From NCBI RefSeq assembly GCF_013363995.1, contig NZ_JABWGO010000013.1, positions 186,001 to 250,000 of the forward strand: a stretch of 64,000 nucleotides of DNA, in the 5' to 3' direction. Both the position numbers and the translations under genes were made by a program. This stretch comes from Nonomuraea rhodomycinica. GTDB lineage: Bacteria > Actinomycetota > Actinomycetes > Streptosporangiales > Streptosporangiaceae. The first letter of the stretch is position 1; every line of letters starts with the position of its first letter. This document shows, piece by piece, positions 35,772 through 44,454 of the stretch. Under the pieces are notes generated by a model. It did not search any database. It had not been told where the DNA came from and saw nothing but the letters and a program-made list of their open reading frames with translations.

Positions 35772-37133
35772 CTAGAACGTGAACGACTCGTGGTGGACGC
35801 GGCGGGCCGGCACCCCGGCGGCGCGCACCGCCGCGATCGCGGCCCGCGTCATCGCGGGCGGCCCGCACACGTACACGTCGTGCTCCGGCAGGCCGGGCGC
35901 CAGGCGGGCGAGCACGGCCGGGTCGAACAGCGGCTCCGCCTCGTCGCGCGGCCCGGTGGACAGGAACAGCCGGGCGCCGCGGGCGACCGCGATCCGCTCC
36001 AGCTCCTCCCGCAGCACCAGGTCGGCCTCGGTGCGGGCCCGGTAGAGCAGGGTCACCTCGCCCGGCAGCGTCTCGAACAGCGCCCGCAGCGGCGTGATCC
36101 CGACCCCGCCGGCGATCAGCAGCGCCTTGCCGCTGCGGCGCAGGCGGCCGGTGAGACCGCCGTACGGGCCCTCGATGACCACGGGAGTGCCGGGCCGCAG
36201 CCTGGTGAGGGCGGCGCTGTGGTCGCCCAGCGCCTTGACCGTGATCCGCAGCGTCCCGCCCGGCGCGGCCGACAGCGAGTACGGGTTGGCCGACCACCAC
36301 AGGTCCCGGGTGAGGAAGCGCCAGCGGAAGAACTGGCCCGGCTCGGCCCGCAACCGCTCCAGGCCCCGCCCGGTGAGGTGGACGGAGACCACGCCGGGCC
36401 CCTCCCGGGTCACCGCGGCGACGCGCGGCCGGTGCCGCAGCCACAGCCGGACCGGCCCGAGGAACCGGTACCAGCCGACCAGCGCCGCCACCCCGAGGTA
36501 GAGCGCGTACCAGGCGACCCTGGCCACGGCGTCGCCCGTGAACTCGGCCCCGGTGGCGAGCTGGTGCCCGAACGCCAGCCAGGCGACCAGGTACGTGTAG
36601 AAGTGCAGGTGGTACCAGGTCTCGTAGCGCAGCCGGCGGCGCGCCGCGCGGGCCGAGACGATCCCGGTGCCGACGAGCAGCAGCACGGCGACGGTGGCCT
36701 TGAGCATGTCGGGGAAGGTCAGCACCATCGTGACCGTCTCGTCCACCACGCCGGTCCGGTCGGCCAGCGCGTACCCCCAGACGACCGTGAGGGTGTGCGC
36801 GACCGCGAGCCCGACGACGTACCTGCCGCCCATGGCGTGCCAGCGGGTGAGCCGGTCGGTGCCGACGCCGTGCTCCAGGGCCGGCACCCGGGCCATGAGC
36901 CCGATCAGGACGGCCAGCGCGTACCCGGCGAGCAGGCCGGTGACGCGGGCGCCGTTGGTGAGCCAGCCGTCGGCGCCCGCCACGTACGGCGTGTCGCGCC
37001 ACCACAGCGCGACGACGGCCAGCGCGCCCAGCCCGATGAGGGCGAGCACCGGTCCGGGGCGGGCCACGACGGCGCGCCGGGGCGCCGGGGCCGGCGGCCC
37101 GGACACCCGGGCGGGGGCGTAGGCGGTGGTCAC
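35772..37133 (-). CDS. ferric-reductase-like transmembrane flavoprotein
   Basis: A 453-residue membrane reductase. Six hydrophobic helices hold the heme-ligating histidines (TRWHAMGGRYVVGLAVAHTL and TWYHLHFYTYLVAWLAFGHQ), as in the ferric-reductase/NOX family. The cytoplasmic part has the FAD domain (FFRWRFLTRDLWWSANPYSL) and the NAD(P)H domain (ALLIAGGVGITPLRAL, DVYVCGPPAM). It should pass electrons from NAD(P)H through FAD and heme to the outside, probably to the FMN carrier encoded 39 bp downstream. GAGGAGG ATCC precedes the GTG start. Confidence 0.93.
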   Translation of the reverse strand: MTTAYAPARVSGPPAPAPRRAVVARPGPVLALIGLGALAVVALWWRDTPYVAGADGWLTNGARVTGLLAGYALAVLIGLMARVPALEHGVGTDRLTRWHAMGGRYVVGLAVAHTLTVVWGYALADRTGVVDETVTMVLTFPDMLKATVAVLLLVGTGIVSARAARRRLRYETWYHLHFYTYLVAWLAFGHQLATGAEFTGDAVARVAWYALYLGVAALVGWYRFLGPVRLWLRHRPRVAAVTREGPGVVSVHLTGRGLERLRAEPGQFFRWRFLTRDLWWSANPYSLSAAPGGTLRITVKALGDHSAALTRLRPGTPVVIEGPYGGLTGRLRRSGKALLIAGGVGITPLRALFETLPGEVTLLYRARTEADLVLREELERIAVARGARLFLSTGPRDEAEPLFDPAVLARLAPGLPEHDVYVCGPPAMTRAAIAAVRAAGVPARRVHHESFTF

Positions 37134-37191
37134 GGATCCTCCTCGCGTCGCTCGTACGCTGCTCGCGTCGGTCTGAACCGTGCCAGCCGAA

Positions 37192-37248
37192 CCTCTGAGA
37201 CTCCTCTGAAAGACCCCGTCCGGGGACATTTCAGAGGAGTCTCAGAGG
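37192..37248. promoter_or_regulatory. perfect 20-bp inverted repeat, response-regulator box
   Basis: CCTCTGAGACTCCTCTGAAA (37192-37211) and its exact inverse complement (37229-37248) are separated by 17 nt. Each arm holds two CTCTGA half-sites 11 bp apart, the spacing used by OmpR/PhoB-family dimers. It lies between the reductase operon and the two-component system. The right arm abuts the response-regulator -10, suggesting autoregulation. Confidence 0.75.
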
Positions 37249-37255
37249 CGGCGCA

Positions 37256-37261
37256 TATGTT
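37256..37261 (+). promoter_or_regulatory. -10 element TATGTT of the response-regulator gene
   Basis: TATGTT ends 7 nt before the ATG at 37269, with no ribosome-binding site, so initiation is probably leaderless. The -35 position would fall inside the inverted repeat. Confidence 0.5.
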
Positions 37262-37268
37262 GTGGGGC

Positions 37269-37988
37269 ATGGGGGTGGAGATGACGACGATGACGCGTCC
37301 GGACGGCGCGCCGATCCGCGTGCTCGTCGTGGACGACGAGCCGGACATCGTCGAGGTCCTGGAAGAGGTGCTGCGCCAGGAGGGGTGGGAGGTCCGCTCG
37401 GCCGGCGACGGCCCCTCGGCGGTGCGGGCGGCGGACGGCTTCCGTCCCGACGCCGTGGTGCTGGACGTGATGCTGCCCGGCTTCGACGGTCTGGAGGTGA
37501 TGCGCCGCATCAGGCAGGACGCCCCCGAGGTCTGCGTGCTGTTCCTGACCGCGCGCGACGCCGTGGAGGACCGCGTGGCGGGCATCACGGCGGGCGGCGA
37601 CGACTACGTGACCAAGCCGTTCAGCCTGGACGAGGTGGTGGCGCGGCTGCGTGGCCTGCTGCGCCGCGCCGGGATGGCCCGCGCCGGCAACGGCAGCCGC
37701 CTCGTGGTCGGCGACCTGGTGATGGACGAGGAGGCGCGCGAGGTGACCAGGGGCGGGACCCTGATCGACCTGACGCCGACCGAGTTCGAGCTGCTGCGGC
37801 TGCTCATGTGCAACCCGCGCGTGGTGCTGAGCAAGGCGCGGATCCTCGACGACGTCTGGTCGTACGACTTCGGCGGGCAGGCGCACGTGGTGGAGCTGTA
37901 CATCAGCTACCTGCGCAAGAAGATCGACGCCGGCCGCGTCCCGCTCATCCACACCGTGCGCGGCGTCGGCTACGTGCTCAAGCCATGA
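37269..37988 (+). CDS. OmpR-family response regulator
   Basis: A 239-residue regulator. The receiver domain has acidic pocket VVDDEP, phospho-acceptor Asp66 (VVLDVMLPG), Thr94 (FLTARD) and Lys116 (YVTKPF). The C-terminal winged helix is LIDLTPTEFELLRLLMCNPR, then VVELYISYLRKKID and TVRGVGYVLKP. It is followed by a histidine kinase after 25 bp. The perfect inverted repeat upstream contains the 11-bp-spaced direct repeats expected for its DNA-binding dimer. Target genes probably include the divergent reductase/FMN/apbE operon. Confidence 0.93.
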   Translation: MGVEMTTMTRPDGAPIRVLVVDDEPDIVEVLEEVLRQEGWEVRSAGDGPSAVRAADGFRPDAVVLDVMLPGFDGLEVMRRIRQDAPEVCVLFLTARDAVEDRVAGITAGGDDYVTKPFSLDEVVARLRGLLRRAGMARAGNGSRLVVGDLVMDEEAREVTRGGTLIDLTPTEFELLRLLMCNPRVVLSKARILDDVWSYDFGGQAHVVELYISYLRKKIDAGRVPLIHTVRGVGYVLKP

Positions 37989-38013
37989 GCCGGTCGGGGA
38001 AGGCGGGCCGACC

Positions 38014-39471
38014 GTGAGGGCGCCGGTGCCGCGGACGCTGCGCGGCAGGCTGATCGCGGGGCTGCTGGTGCTGCTGGCGCTCGCCTGCGCGGCCGTCGGC
38101 GTCGCCACCTCCGTGGCGATGGAGCACTTCCTGCTCGAACGCGTGGACCAGCAGCTCGTCAGCGCGGGCGGCCGGTTCCCGGCGAGCCTGGAGCGCGGCG
38201 AGGAGTCCAGGGACCGGGGCGACACCCGGGGGCAGGCGCGCGGCACGCTGGGCGTCCGGCTGCTGAACGGCACGGTCACGGACGCGGCCGTGGTCGCCTC
38301 CAGGTACGGGGCCGAGCCGCGCCTGACGGCGGAGGACCAGGCCGTGCTGCGGGCCGTACCGGCCGACGGGGTGCCCCGCACGGTCGACCTCGGGGTGCTG
38401 GACGACTACCGGGTCCTCGCGCTGCCGGGGGCGGACGGCGACGTGCTGATCACCGGGCTGCCGCTGCACGAGGCGGAGGAGACGATGCACCGGCTGCAGC
38501 TGTTCGAGGCCGTGCTGTTCGCCGCCGCGCTGGCCGTCACCGGCGTGGCCGGCGCGGTGTGGGTACGGCTGGCGCTGCGCCCGCTCGACCGGGTGACGGC
38601 GACCGCGCGCCGGGTGGCCGAGCTGCCGCTGGCCAGCGGGGAGGTGACGCTCGCCGAACGGGTGCCCGACACCGACCCGCGGACCGAGACGGGCCAGGTG
38701 GGCGCGGCCCTGAACCGGATGCTGGGGCACGTGGCCGACGCCCTGGGCCGCCGGCACGCGGTGGAGCAGCGGCTGCGCGCCTTCGCCGCCGACGCCAGCC
38801 ACGAGCTGCGCACCCCGCTGACCGCCATCCGCGGGCACGCCGAGCTGGCTCTGCGCGTCACCGAGCCCATGCCGGGCTCCGTCCGCCACGCCCTGGACCG
38901 GATCGACGCCGAGTCGGGCCGGATGGGCGAGCTGGTGGAGGACCTGCTGCTGCTCGCCCGGCTGGACGCGGGCCGGCCCCTGGCGCGCGGCGAGGTGGAC
39001 CTGACCCGCCTGGCCATCGAGGCGACGGGCGACGCCCGCGCCGCCGGGCCGGACCACCGGTGGCGGCTGGAGCTGCCGCAGGAGCCCGTCACGGTCACCG
39101 GCGACGCGCCCCGCATCCACCAGGTCGTGGCGAACCTGCTGGCCAACGCCCGCGTCCACACGCCGGCGGGCACCACCGTGACGGTCTCCGTGCGTCCGCT
39201 GCCGGACGGCGCCGAGCTGACCGTCGCCGACGACGGGCCGGGCATCCCGGCGGAGCTGCGGGAGGAGATCTTCGAGCGGTTCTCCCGGGTGGACAAGGAC
39301 CGCTCGCGCGCCTCCGGCGGCACGGGGCTCGGGCTGGCGATCGTGCGCGCGGTGGTGTCCGCGCACGGGGGGACGGCCGGAGTGGACGGCGGGCCGGGCG
39401 GCACGGCCTTCTGGATCCGCCTGCCCGCCGAGCCGCCCCCGGTGGAGGCGGACACGGCCCCGCCCTCGTGA
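38014..39471 (+). CDS. sensor histidine kinase, HAMP-HisKA
   Basis: A 485-residue membrane kinase: helix 1 (about 12-34), an extracytoplasmic sensor of about 130 residues, helix 2 (about 163-187), and HAMP. The dimerisation domain has phospho-His263 (DASHELRTPLT). The ATP domain has an N box (Asn378 in ANLLANARVHTP), DDGPGIP (406-412) and GGTGLGLAI (435-443). The sensor domain lacks a recognisable ligand motif. It is paired with the response regulator directly upstream. Confidence 0.93.
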   Translation: MRAPVPRTLRGRLIAGLLVLLALACAAVGVATSVAMEHFLLERVDQQLVSAGGRFPASLERGEESRDRGDTRGQARGTLGVRLLNGTVTDAAVVASRYGAEPRLTAEDQAVLRAVPADGVPRTVDLGVLDDYRVLALPGADGDVLITGLPLHEAEETMHRLQLFEAVLFAAALAVTGVAGAVWVRLALRPLDRVTATARRVAELPLASGEVTLAERVPDTDPRTETGQVGAALNRMLGHVADALGRRHAVEQRLRAFAADASHELRTPLTAIRGHAELALRVTEPMPGSVRHALDRIDAESGRMGELVEDLLLLARLDAGRPLARGEVDLTRLAIEATGDARAAGPDHRWRLELPQEPVTVTGDAPRIHQVVANLLANARVHTPAGTTVTVSVRPLPDGAELTVADDGPGIPAELREEIFERFSRVDKDRSRASGGTGLGLAIVRAVVSAHGGTAGVDGGPGGTAFWIRLPAEPPPVEADTAPPS

Positions 39472-39515
39472 CGCTCCGCCGACGGCGCGGAGGGCGGGCG
39501 TGTGACCATGGGAGT

Positions 39516-40529
39516 ATGGCGGAGACGATGACGGCGTGGGTGGTGGCCCGGCCGGGGCCCGTGGCCGGCGGCCCGCTGGAGCGCGTGCGGCTCCCCGTCC
39601 CCGAGCCGGGGCCCGGCGAGGTGCTGGTCGAGGTCGAGGTGTGCGCCGTCTGCCGCACCGATCTGCACCTGGCGGAGGGCGACCTGACCCCGCGCCGCCC
39701 CCGCACCGTCCCCGGGCACGAGGTCGTGGGCCGGGTCGTGGGCCGCGGCCCCGGCGCCGACCTCCCCGACGGCGCCCGCGTGGGCGTGGCGTGGCTCCGC
39801 TCGACCTGCGGCGTCTGCCGCTACTGCCGCCGCGGCGCCGAGAACCTGTGCCCCCGCTCGCGCTACACCGGCTGGGACGCCGACGGCGGCTACGCCCAGT
39901 ACCTGACCGCCCCCCAGGACTTCGTCCACCCCCTCCCCGCCGATCCGCCGGCCGAGAAGCTCGCGCCGCTGCTCTGCGCGGGCATCATCGGCTACCGGGC
40001 GCTGCTGCGCGCCGAGCTGCCGCCGGGCGGGCGGCTCGGCGTGTACGGGTTCGGCGCGTCGGCGCACCTGACCGCCCAGGTGGCCATCGCCCAGGGCGCG
40101 ACCGTGCACGTGCTGACCCGCGCGCCGGAGGCCCGGCGGCTGGCGCTCGACCTGGGCGCCGCCTCGGCGGGCGACGCCTACGACGCACCGCCGGAGCCGC
40201 TGGACGCCGCCATCCTGTTCGCGCCCGTGGGCGACCTGGTGCCGGTGGCGCTGGCCGCCCTGGACCGCGGCGGCACGCTGGCCGTGGCCGGCATCCACCT
40301 GACCGACGTCCCGCCCCTGAACTACCAGGAGCACCTGTTCCAGGAGCGCACGCTGCGCAGCGTCACCGCCAACACCCGCGCCGACGGCCGCGCCCTGCTG
40401 GAGCACGCCGCCCGCAGCCCGCTGCACGTCACGACCGTGCCGTACGCGCTGGACCAGGCCGGTCAGGCCCTCGCCGACCTGGCCGCCGACCGGATCACCG
40501 GCGCGGCCGTCCTGCACATGGACGCCTGA
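39516..40529 (+). CDS. zinc-dependent alcohol dehydrogenase
   Basis: A 337-residue zinc MDR dehydrogenase. Catalytic zinc ligands are in VCAVCRTDLH and PGHEVVGRVVGRG. Structural zinc cysteines are CGVCRYCRRGAENLC. The Rossmann loop is GVYGFGASAHLTAQVA, followed by THVHVLTR-like strand TVHVLTRAPEARRL. It resembles mycobacterial AdhA-type enzymes. An ATG at 39516 (6 nt after a GACCAT -10-like box) is used; an ATG four codons later has a GGAG in front and is possible. It lies next to universal-stress-protein genes, as in hypoxia/redox-stress gene sets. Confidence 0.92.
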   Translation: MAETMTAWVVARPGPVAGGPLERVRLPVPEPGPGEVLVEVEVCAVCRTDLHLAEGDLTPRRPRTVPGHEVVGRVVGRGPGADLPDGARVGVAWLRSTCGVCRYCRRGAENLCPRSRYTGWDADGGYAQYLTAPQDFVHPLPADPPAEKLAPLLCAGIIGYRALLRAELPPGGRLGVYGFGASAHLTAQVAIAQGATVHVLTRAPEARRLALDLGAASAGDAYDAPPEPLDAAILFAPVGDLVPVALAALDRGGTLAVAGIHLTDVPPLNYQEHLFQERTLRSVTANTRADGRALLEHAARSPLHVTTVPYALDQAGQALADLAADRITGAAVLHMDA

Positions 40530-40538
40530 CGCCCCCGC

Positions 40539-40748
40539 TCACCGGAACGAGCGGTCACGCTCGCCCTTCGGCACCACGTGGGCGTCCGGGCCGGGGAAGA
40601 CGAGCGTCTCGTGCTCGGCGTCCACCCAGCGCACCACGTACGGCGGGCTGCCGTCGAGGTTGCGCAGCTCGACGATGACGCCGATCTTTCGCGGCTCTCC
40701 GCCGTAGGTGTTCTCGACGACCAGCCGGTCGCCCACCGCTGCCCTCAT
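40539..40748 (-). CDS. DUF1918 protein
   Basis: A 69-residue DUF1918 protein with the SH3-like barrel pattern MRAAVGDRLVVENTYGG, IGVIVELRNLDGSPPYVVRW and ETLVFPGPDAHVV. Homologues in mycobacteria and other actinomycetes are linked to DosR-type dormancy and stress gene sets. GGAGG lies 5 nt before the ATG, which overlaps the stop of the universal stress protein gene (ATGA). Confidence 0.93.
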   Translation of the reverse strand: MRAAVGDRLVVENTYGGEPRKIGVIVELRNLDGSPPYVVRWVDAEHETLVFPGPDAHVVPKGERDRSFR

Positions 40749-41620
40749 GATGTCCTCCTTGGAGCCGGGACGACCGCCACCGGACAGGACGCGTGCTCGG
40801 CCATGGCCGGCACGACCGCGCCCAGGTGCGCGGGATGGCGGCTGCGCACGCTGCCCAGGACGAGCAGCGTCGCGCCGTCCGACGCGGCCCGCAGCGCCTC
40901 CCTCGGCGCGGCGACGACGGTCCGGCGCTCGATGGTGACCTCGGGATAGCGGGCGGTCCACGCCTCCAGCCGCTCGTCCATGCCCTTGCGCGCCGCGGCG
41001 GCGAGGACCTCGATGTCGGGCTCGGGCGCCACGCTGACGCCCCAGGCCATCGGCAGCGGGTGCACGGCGTGCACCACCAGCAGGCGGAGCTGCCGCAGCG
41101 CCGCCTCGGACAGGGCGAACTCCACCGCCTCGTCCGGCGTGCCCTCGCTCAGCCCGAGCACCACGGGGCCGGGCTCGGCCAGGGCCGGGATCGGGCCGGG
41201 CCCGCGCACGACGATCACCGGGGCGTGCGCGTGCGCGGCGACGTAGGCGGTGACGGACCCCACCACCGACCTGGCCAGCGCGCCGAGCCCGCGGCAGCCG
41301 AGCACCACCATGTCGGCCTCGGCCGACAGCTCGACCAGCCGCTCGGCGGGCGACCCCTCGTACAGGTCGGTGGCGACGTCGCCGATCGTGCTGGAGGAGC
41401 GGGCGCACTCCGCGCCGTGGTACAGGACGTGCTCGGCGGCCTTGCGCAGGTGCTGCCTGGCCTCCTCGGGGGCCTCGCCGTACGGCCAGCGCCACGCGTG
41501 GGCGACCGTCAGCGGCAGCTTGCGCAGCTCGCATTCGTCCATGGCCCAGTCGAGGGCCTGCATCGAGAAGTCCGAGCCGTCGTACCCTACGACGATCCCG
41601 TACGCTCCGGTCATGGTCAT
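40745..41620 (-). CDS. tandem universal stress protein
   Basis: A 291-residue protein with two UspA domains. Domain 1 (about 5-140) has VVGYDGSDFSMQALDWAMDE and the ATP motif VLGCRGLGALARSVVGSVTA. Domain 2 (about 150-290) has VVLGLSEGTPDEAVEFALSE and VLGSVRSRHPAHLGAVVPAM. The first retains the G-2x-G-9x-G-S/T ATP-binding loop; the second is degenerate. Usp tandem proteins are induced under hypoxia or stationary phase in actinobacteria. Starts at 41614 or 41629 are also possible. Confidence 0.92.
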   Translation of the reverse strand: MTMTGAYGIVVGYDGSDFSMQALDWAMDECELRKLPLTVAHAWRWPYGEAPEEARQHLRKAAEHVLYHGAECARSSSTIGDVATDLYEGSPAERLVELSAEADMVVLGCRGLGALARSVVGSVTAYVAAHAHAPVIVVRGPGPIPALAEPGPVVLGLSEGTPDEAVEFALSEAALRQLRLLVVHAVHPLPMAWGVSVAPEPDIEVLAAAARKGMDERLEAWTARYPEVTIERRTVVAAPREALRAASDGATLLVLGSVRSRHPAHLGAVVPAMAEHASCPVAVVPAPRRTS

Positions 41621-41707
41621 GGCTCTCACCCCGTTCCATCGTCATGGCGGGGCCCCGGGGGCCGTCAGAGCGGAACGACCCGCGTCGGCGGGACCTTGGA
41701 CCCGGGC

Positions 41708-42802
41708 TCACGAGACCGTGGCCTCCGCCAGCAGGCGGGCGAACTCCTGAGGCGTCTCGGCCGCGGCCCACAGCACCCGCTGGCGCGCGGCGCCCGTCCC
41801 GCGTTCGCGGGCGCGCCGGAGCAGGTCCTCGATCAGGTCGGCGTCCGGGATGCGCTCCAGCAGCGTCTCCAGCATGCGCTCGTGGTTCACCACCCGGCCC
41901 GTGTACGGGTGGCGGGTGGGGGCGGCCAGGCCGTGGTGGGCGGCGGCGTTCAGCGCGGCGGTGATCCGCACGTCGCCGATCCGCCTGATCGGCACGCCGG
42001 CCCGCACCTCGGCGACGGCCAGCCCCACGACGGCCCGCGCCAGGCTGGTGATCAGGACGGTGTCGTCCACGGACAGGCAGGCGTCCATGATGCGCAGTTC
42101 GATCGTCGGGTAGCGGCAGGACAGCCGGGCGTGGAAGTACACGCCGCGCTCGTCGATCGCGTGTCCCCGGCGGATCAGCCTGCTGACGGCGGCGTCGTAG
42201 TCGCCGGTGGACCGCCACGCCCGGGGCGCCATGGCCGAGGGCCAGCGGGCCCAGCGCCGGTACCGCTTGCTCTGCCACCCGGTGTCGCGGCCGTTGGCGA
42301 TCGGCGAGTTGGCGCTGACGGCGAGCAGCGTGGCCAGCCACGGCCGCACCCGGGTCAGCACCTGGACGCCCAGCTCGCGCGAGGGCATGCCGACGTGGAC
42401 GTGGCAGCCGCAGGTGCCGGTGCAGGCCAGCAGCGGGCCGAAGCGCCTGGCCAGCTCCCGGTACCGGGGGTCGGGTGTCACGGCGTACGCGCCGGGCATG
42501 CGGCCCGGGGCGACGCCGGAGGCGACGAGATGGCAGCCGTTCTCGGCCGCGGCCTGGGCCGCGCGGCGGCGGAGGGTCCGCAGCTGTCCGCCGGCCTCCT
42601 CCGGGCATCCGCACACGCAGGTGACGGTCTCCAGCTGGTAACGCATGGCCTCGGGTTTGACGTGGTCGTCGCCCAGGAGGTCGATGAGCTGGGGCGCGAG
42701 CAGCGCCAGTTCGCCGTCGGCGCGGTTCATGAGGAGGAACTCCTCCTCCACGCCCACGGTGAGCGTCCGGTCCGCGGTCCGGACCGCCGCGGTGGTGACC
42801 AT
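41708..42802 (-). CDS. YbdK-type carboxylate-amine ligase (GCS2 family)
   Basis: A 364-residue member of the glutamate-cysteine-ligase-2 family. It has TVGVEEEFLLMNRADGELAL (Glu/Mg-binding), MRYQLETVTCVCGCPEEAGG, CTGTCGCHVHVGMPSREL, and SPIANGRDTGWQSKRYRRWA, where Asn-Gly-Asp-Thr-Gly aligns with ATP/substrate contacts. It ligates an amine to a carboxylate, with weak gamma-glutamylcysteine activity reported for the E. coli relative. True thiol use here is unknown. It lies in the stress-protein group. Confidence 0.9.
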   Translation of the reverse strand: MVTTAAVRTADRTLTVGVEEEFLLMNRADGELALLAPQLIDLLGDDHVKPEAMRYQLETVTCVCGCPEEAGGQLRTLRRRAAQAAAENGCHLVASGVAPGRMPGAYAVTPDPRYRELARRFGPLLACTGTCGCHVHVGMPSRELGVQVLTRVRPWLATLLAVSANSPIANGRDTGWQSKRYRRWARWPSAMAPRAWRSTGDYDAAVSRLIRRGHAIDERGVYFHARLSCRYPTIELRIMDACLSVDDTVLITSLARAVVGLAVAEVRAGVPIRRIGDVRITAALNAAAHHGLAAPTRHPYTGRVVNHERMLETLLERIPDADLIEDLLRRARERGTGAARQRVLWAAAETPQEFARLLAEATVS

Positions 42803-42916
42803 GGCGTCACCTCCTCGCCCGTCACGCCGGTTGCGCCAGAGGGGGAGCCCGTGTGGGGTAACTACCCTCTCCGGCGGCTTCTCACGCGGCGTCCTCGCAG
42901 GCCGGCCGCCGGGTCG

Positions 42917-44377
42917 TCAGAACGCGACGACCCGTACGGACTTGACGCTCGAGTCCACGGAGTCCGGGACGACCATGCCCGCGTCCACCCCCGAGCGCAG
43001 GTACGACAGCATCTCGTGCGTGAGCCGTTCCCCGGGCACCACCGCGGGGATGCCGGGCGGGTACGGCGTGAGCATCTCCGCCGAGATCCGTCCGGCGGCC
43101 TGCTCCACCGGCACCTGCTCGGTCTCGGCGAAGAAGGCGTCGCGGGGCGGCATGACCTGCTCCAGCCGCATCCGGGACGGCGAGGGGATCCGCACCGCGG
43201 CCCTCGGCAGCTCGTCCACGTGCTTGACCAGGTCGGCCAGCCCGTCGAGCAGCTTCCCCGCCGACTGCTCGTCGTCGGCGTGGGTGAGCTGGGCGCTGAT
43301 CCGGAGCTGGTCCGACAGGTGCAGGTTGACCTGGTGGTGCTCGCGCATCCAGTCGTGCATGGCGTACCCCGGGGGCAGGTAGCCGCTCACGTCGATGATC
43401 ACCTGGAGCGGGTCCATGTCGAACGCCAGGCCGGGGCCGACGAACTCGTCGCGCCCGTACACGTGCAGGCCGCCGAGCTGTTCGACGGCGGCGCGCACCC
43501 GCTCGGCCAGCGCCAGCGTGCGGTCGTACAGGGCGCGGCCGCGCTCCACCATCTGCCGGCGCCAGCCGTCCAGCGCCGCGTACACCAGCACCGACGCGCT
43601 GGTCGTGGACAGCAGGTCGGCCCGCGCCTTCAGCACCGCAGGATCGACCAGGTCGCCCTGGAGGTGGAAGACCGAGCTCTGCTCCAGGCCGGAGCCCATC
43701 TTGTGGATCGAGGTGACGCACAGGTCGGCGCCGGCGTCCATCGCCCAGGTCGGCAGGTCGGGGTGGAAGGGGAAGTGGGCGCCCCAGGCCTCGTCCACGA
43801 TCAGCGGCTTGCCGTGCTCGTGGCAGAGCCGGGCCAGGCCCTCCAGGTCGCCGCACGTGCCGTACGGGGTGGGCGTGGTCACGAGGACGCCCCTGGCCTC
43901 CGGGTTGGCGGCCAGGGCCGCGGCGAACGAGTCCACCGACGGCGGGTGGGCCAGGTGCAGGCCGGGGTCCCACTGCGGGTCCACCCAGATCGGCTCCACC
44001 CCGGACAGGATCAGGCCGGCCACCATCGACTTGTGCGCGTCCCGGCCGAGGATCAGCTTCTCGTGCGGGCCGGCGACGGCCAGCATGGCCGCCTTGACCG
44101 ACAGGGAGCTGCCGCAGGTGGAGAAGAACGCGTGCTCGGCGCCCACGGCGTCGGCCATCAGCTCCTGCGCCTTCTCCAGGATGCCGCCGGAGGACGAGCG
44201 GTCGTCCAGGCCGGCGCTCGCCAGCACGTCGGAGCGGAAGACCGCCTCCCCCAGCACCTCGACCACCCGCGGGTCGGCGCCCCTCCCCTGCTTGTGGCCG
44301 GGCGGGCTGAACGGCGTCTGGCCGGTGCGGTGATAGGCCTGCAGCGCCTCCAGCACGGGCGCGCGCGAATGATCCAT
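42917..44377 (-). CDS. Orn/Lys/Arg decarboxylase, PLP-dependent
   Basis: A 486-residue aspartate-aminotransferase-fold decarboxylase. It has the N-terminal FSPPGHKQGRGADPRVVEVL, AEHAFFSTCGSSLSVKAAML, Asp195 in LIVDEAWGAHF, PLP-Lys226 in TSIHKMGSGLEQ, and the C-terminal domain LTPYPPGIPAVVPGERLT. It makes a polyamine or cadaverine-like diamine and consumes a proton, hence a role in acid stress. The substrate amino acid is not determined. GGAGGAG lies about 10 nt before the ATG at 44377. In-frame starts at 44461 and 44485 would run the coding region through a perfect hairpin. Confidence 0.9.
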   Translation of the reverse strand: MDHSRAPVLEALQAYHRTGQTPFSPPGHKQGRGADPRVVEVLGEAVFRSDVLASAGLDDRSSSGGILEKAQELMADAVGAEHAFFSTCGSSLSVKAAMLAVAGPHEKLILGRDAHKSMVAGLILSGVEPIWVDPQWDPGLHLAHPPSVDSFAAALAANPEARGVLVTTPTPYGTCGDLEGLARLCHEHGKPLIVDEAWGAHFPFHPDLPTWAMDAGADLCVTSIHKMGSGLEQSSVFHLQGDLVDPAVLKARADLLSTTSASVLVYAALDGWRRQMVERGRALYDRTLALAERVRAAVEQLGGLHVYGRDEFVGPGLAFDMDPLQVIIDVSGYLPPGYAMHDWMREHHQVNLHLSDQLRISAQLTHADDEQSAGKLLDGLADLVKHVDELPRAAVRIPSPSRMRLEQVMPPRDAFFAETEQVPVEQAAGRISAEMLTPYPPGIPAVVPGERLTHEMLSYLRSGVDAGMVVPDSVDSSVKSVRVVAF

Positions 44378-44408
44378 GGTCAAGGGCTCCTCCCAGTGTT
44401 CCTCGATG

Positions 44409-44454
44409 CCGGCGCGACGCCCGGCGTCCCCCTCGGCGCCGGGCGTCGCGCCGG
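44409..44454 (-). promoter_or_regulatory. 18-bp perfect hairpin in the decarboxylase leader
   Basis: CCGGCGCGACGCCCGGCG (44409-44426) and its exact inverse complement (44437-44454) are separated by 10 nt, ending about 17 nt before the Shine-Dalgarno sequence of the decarboxylase. No U-tract follows. The gap 44378-44689 holds no other gene. It also contains the dyad CGCACG-TC-CGTGCG (44481-44494), a possible operator. Confidence 0.6.
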
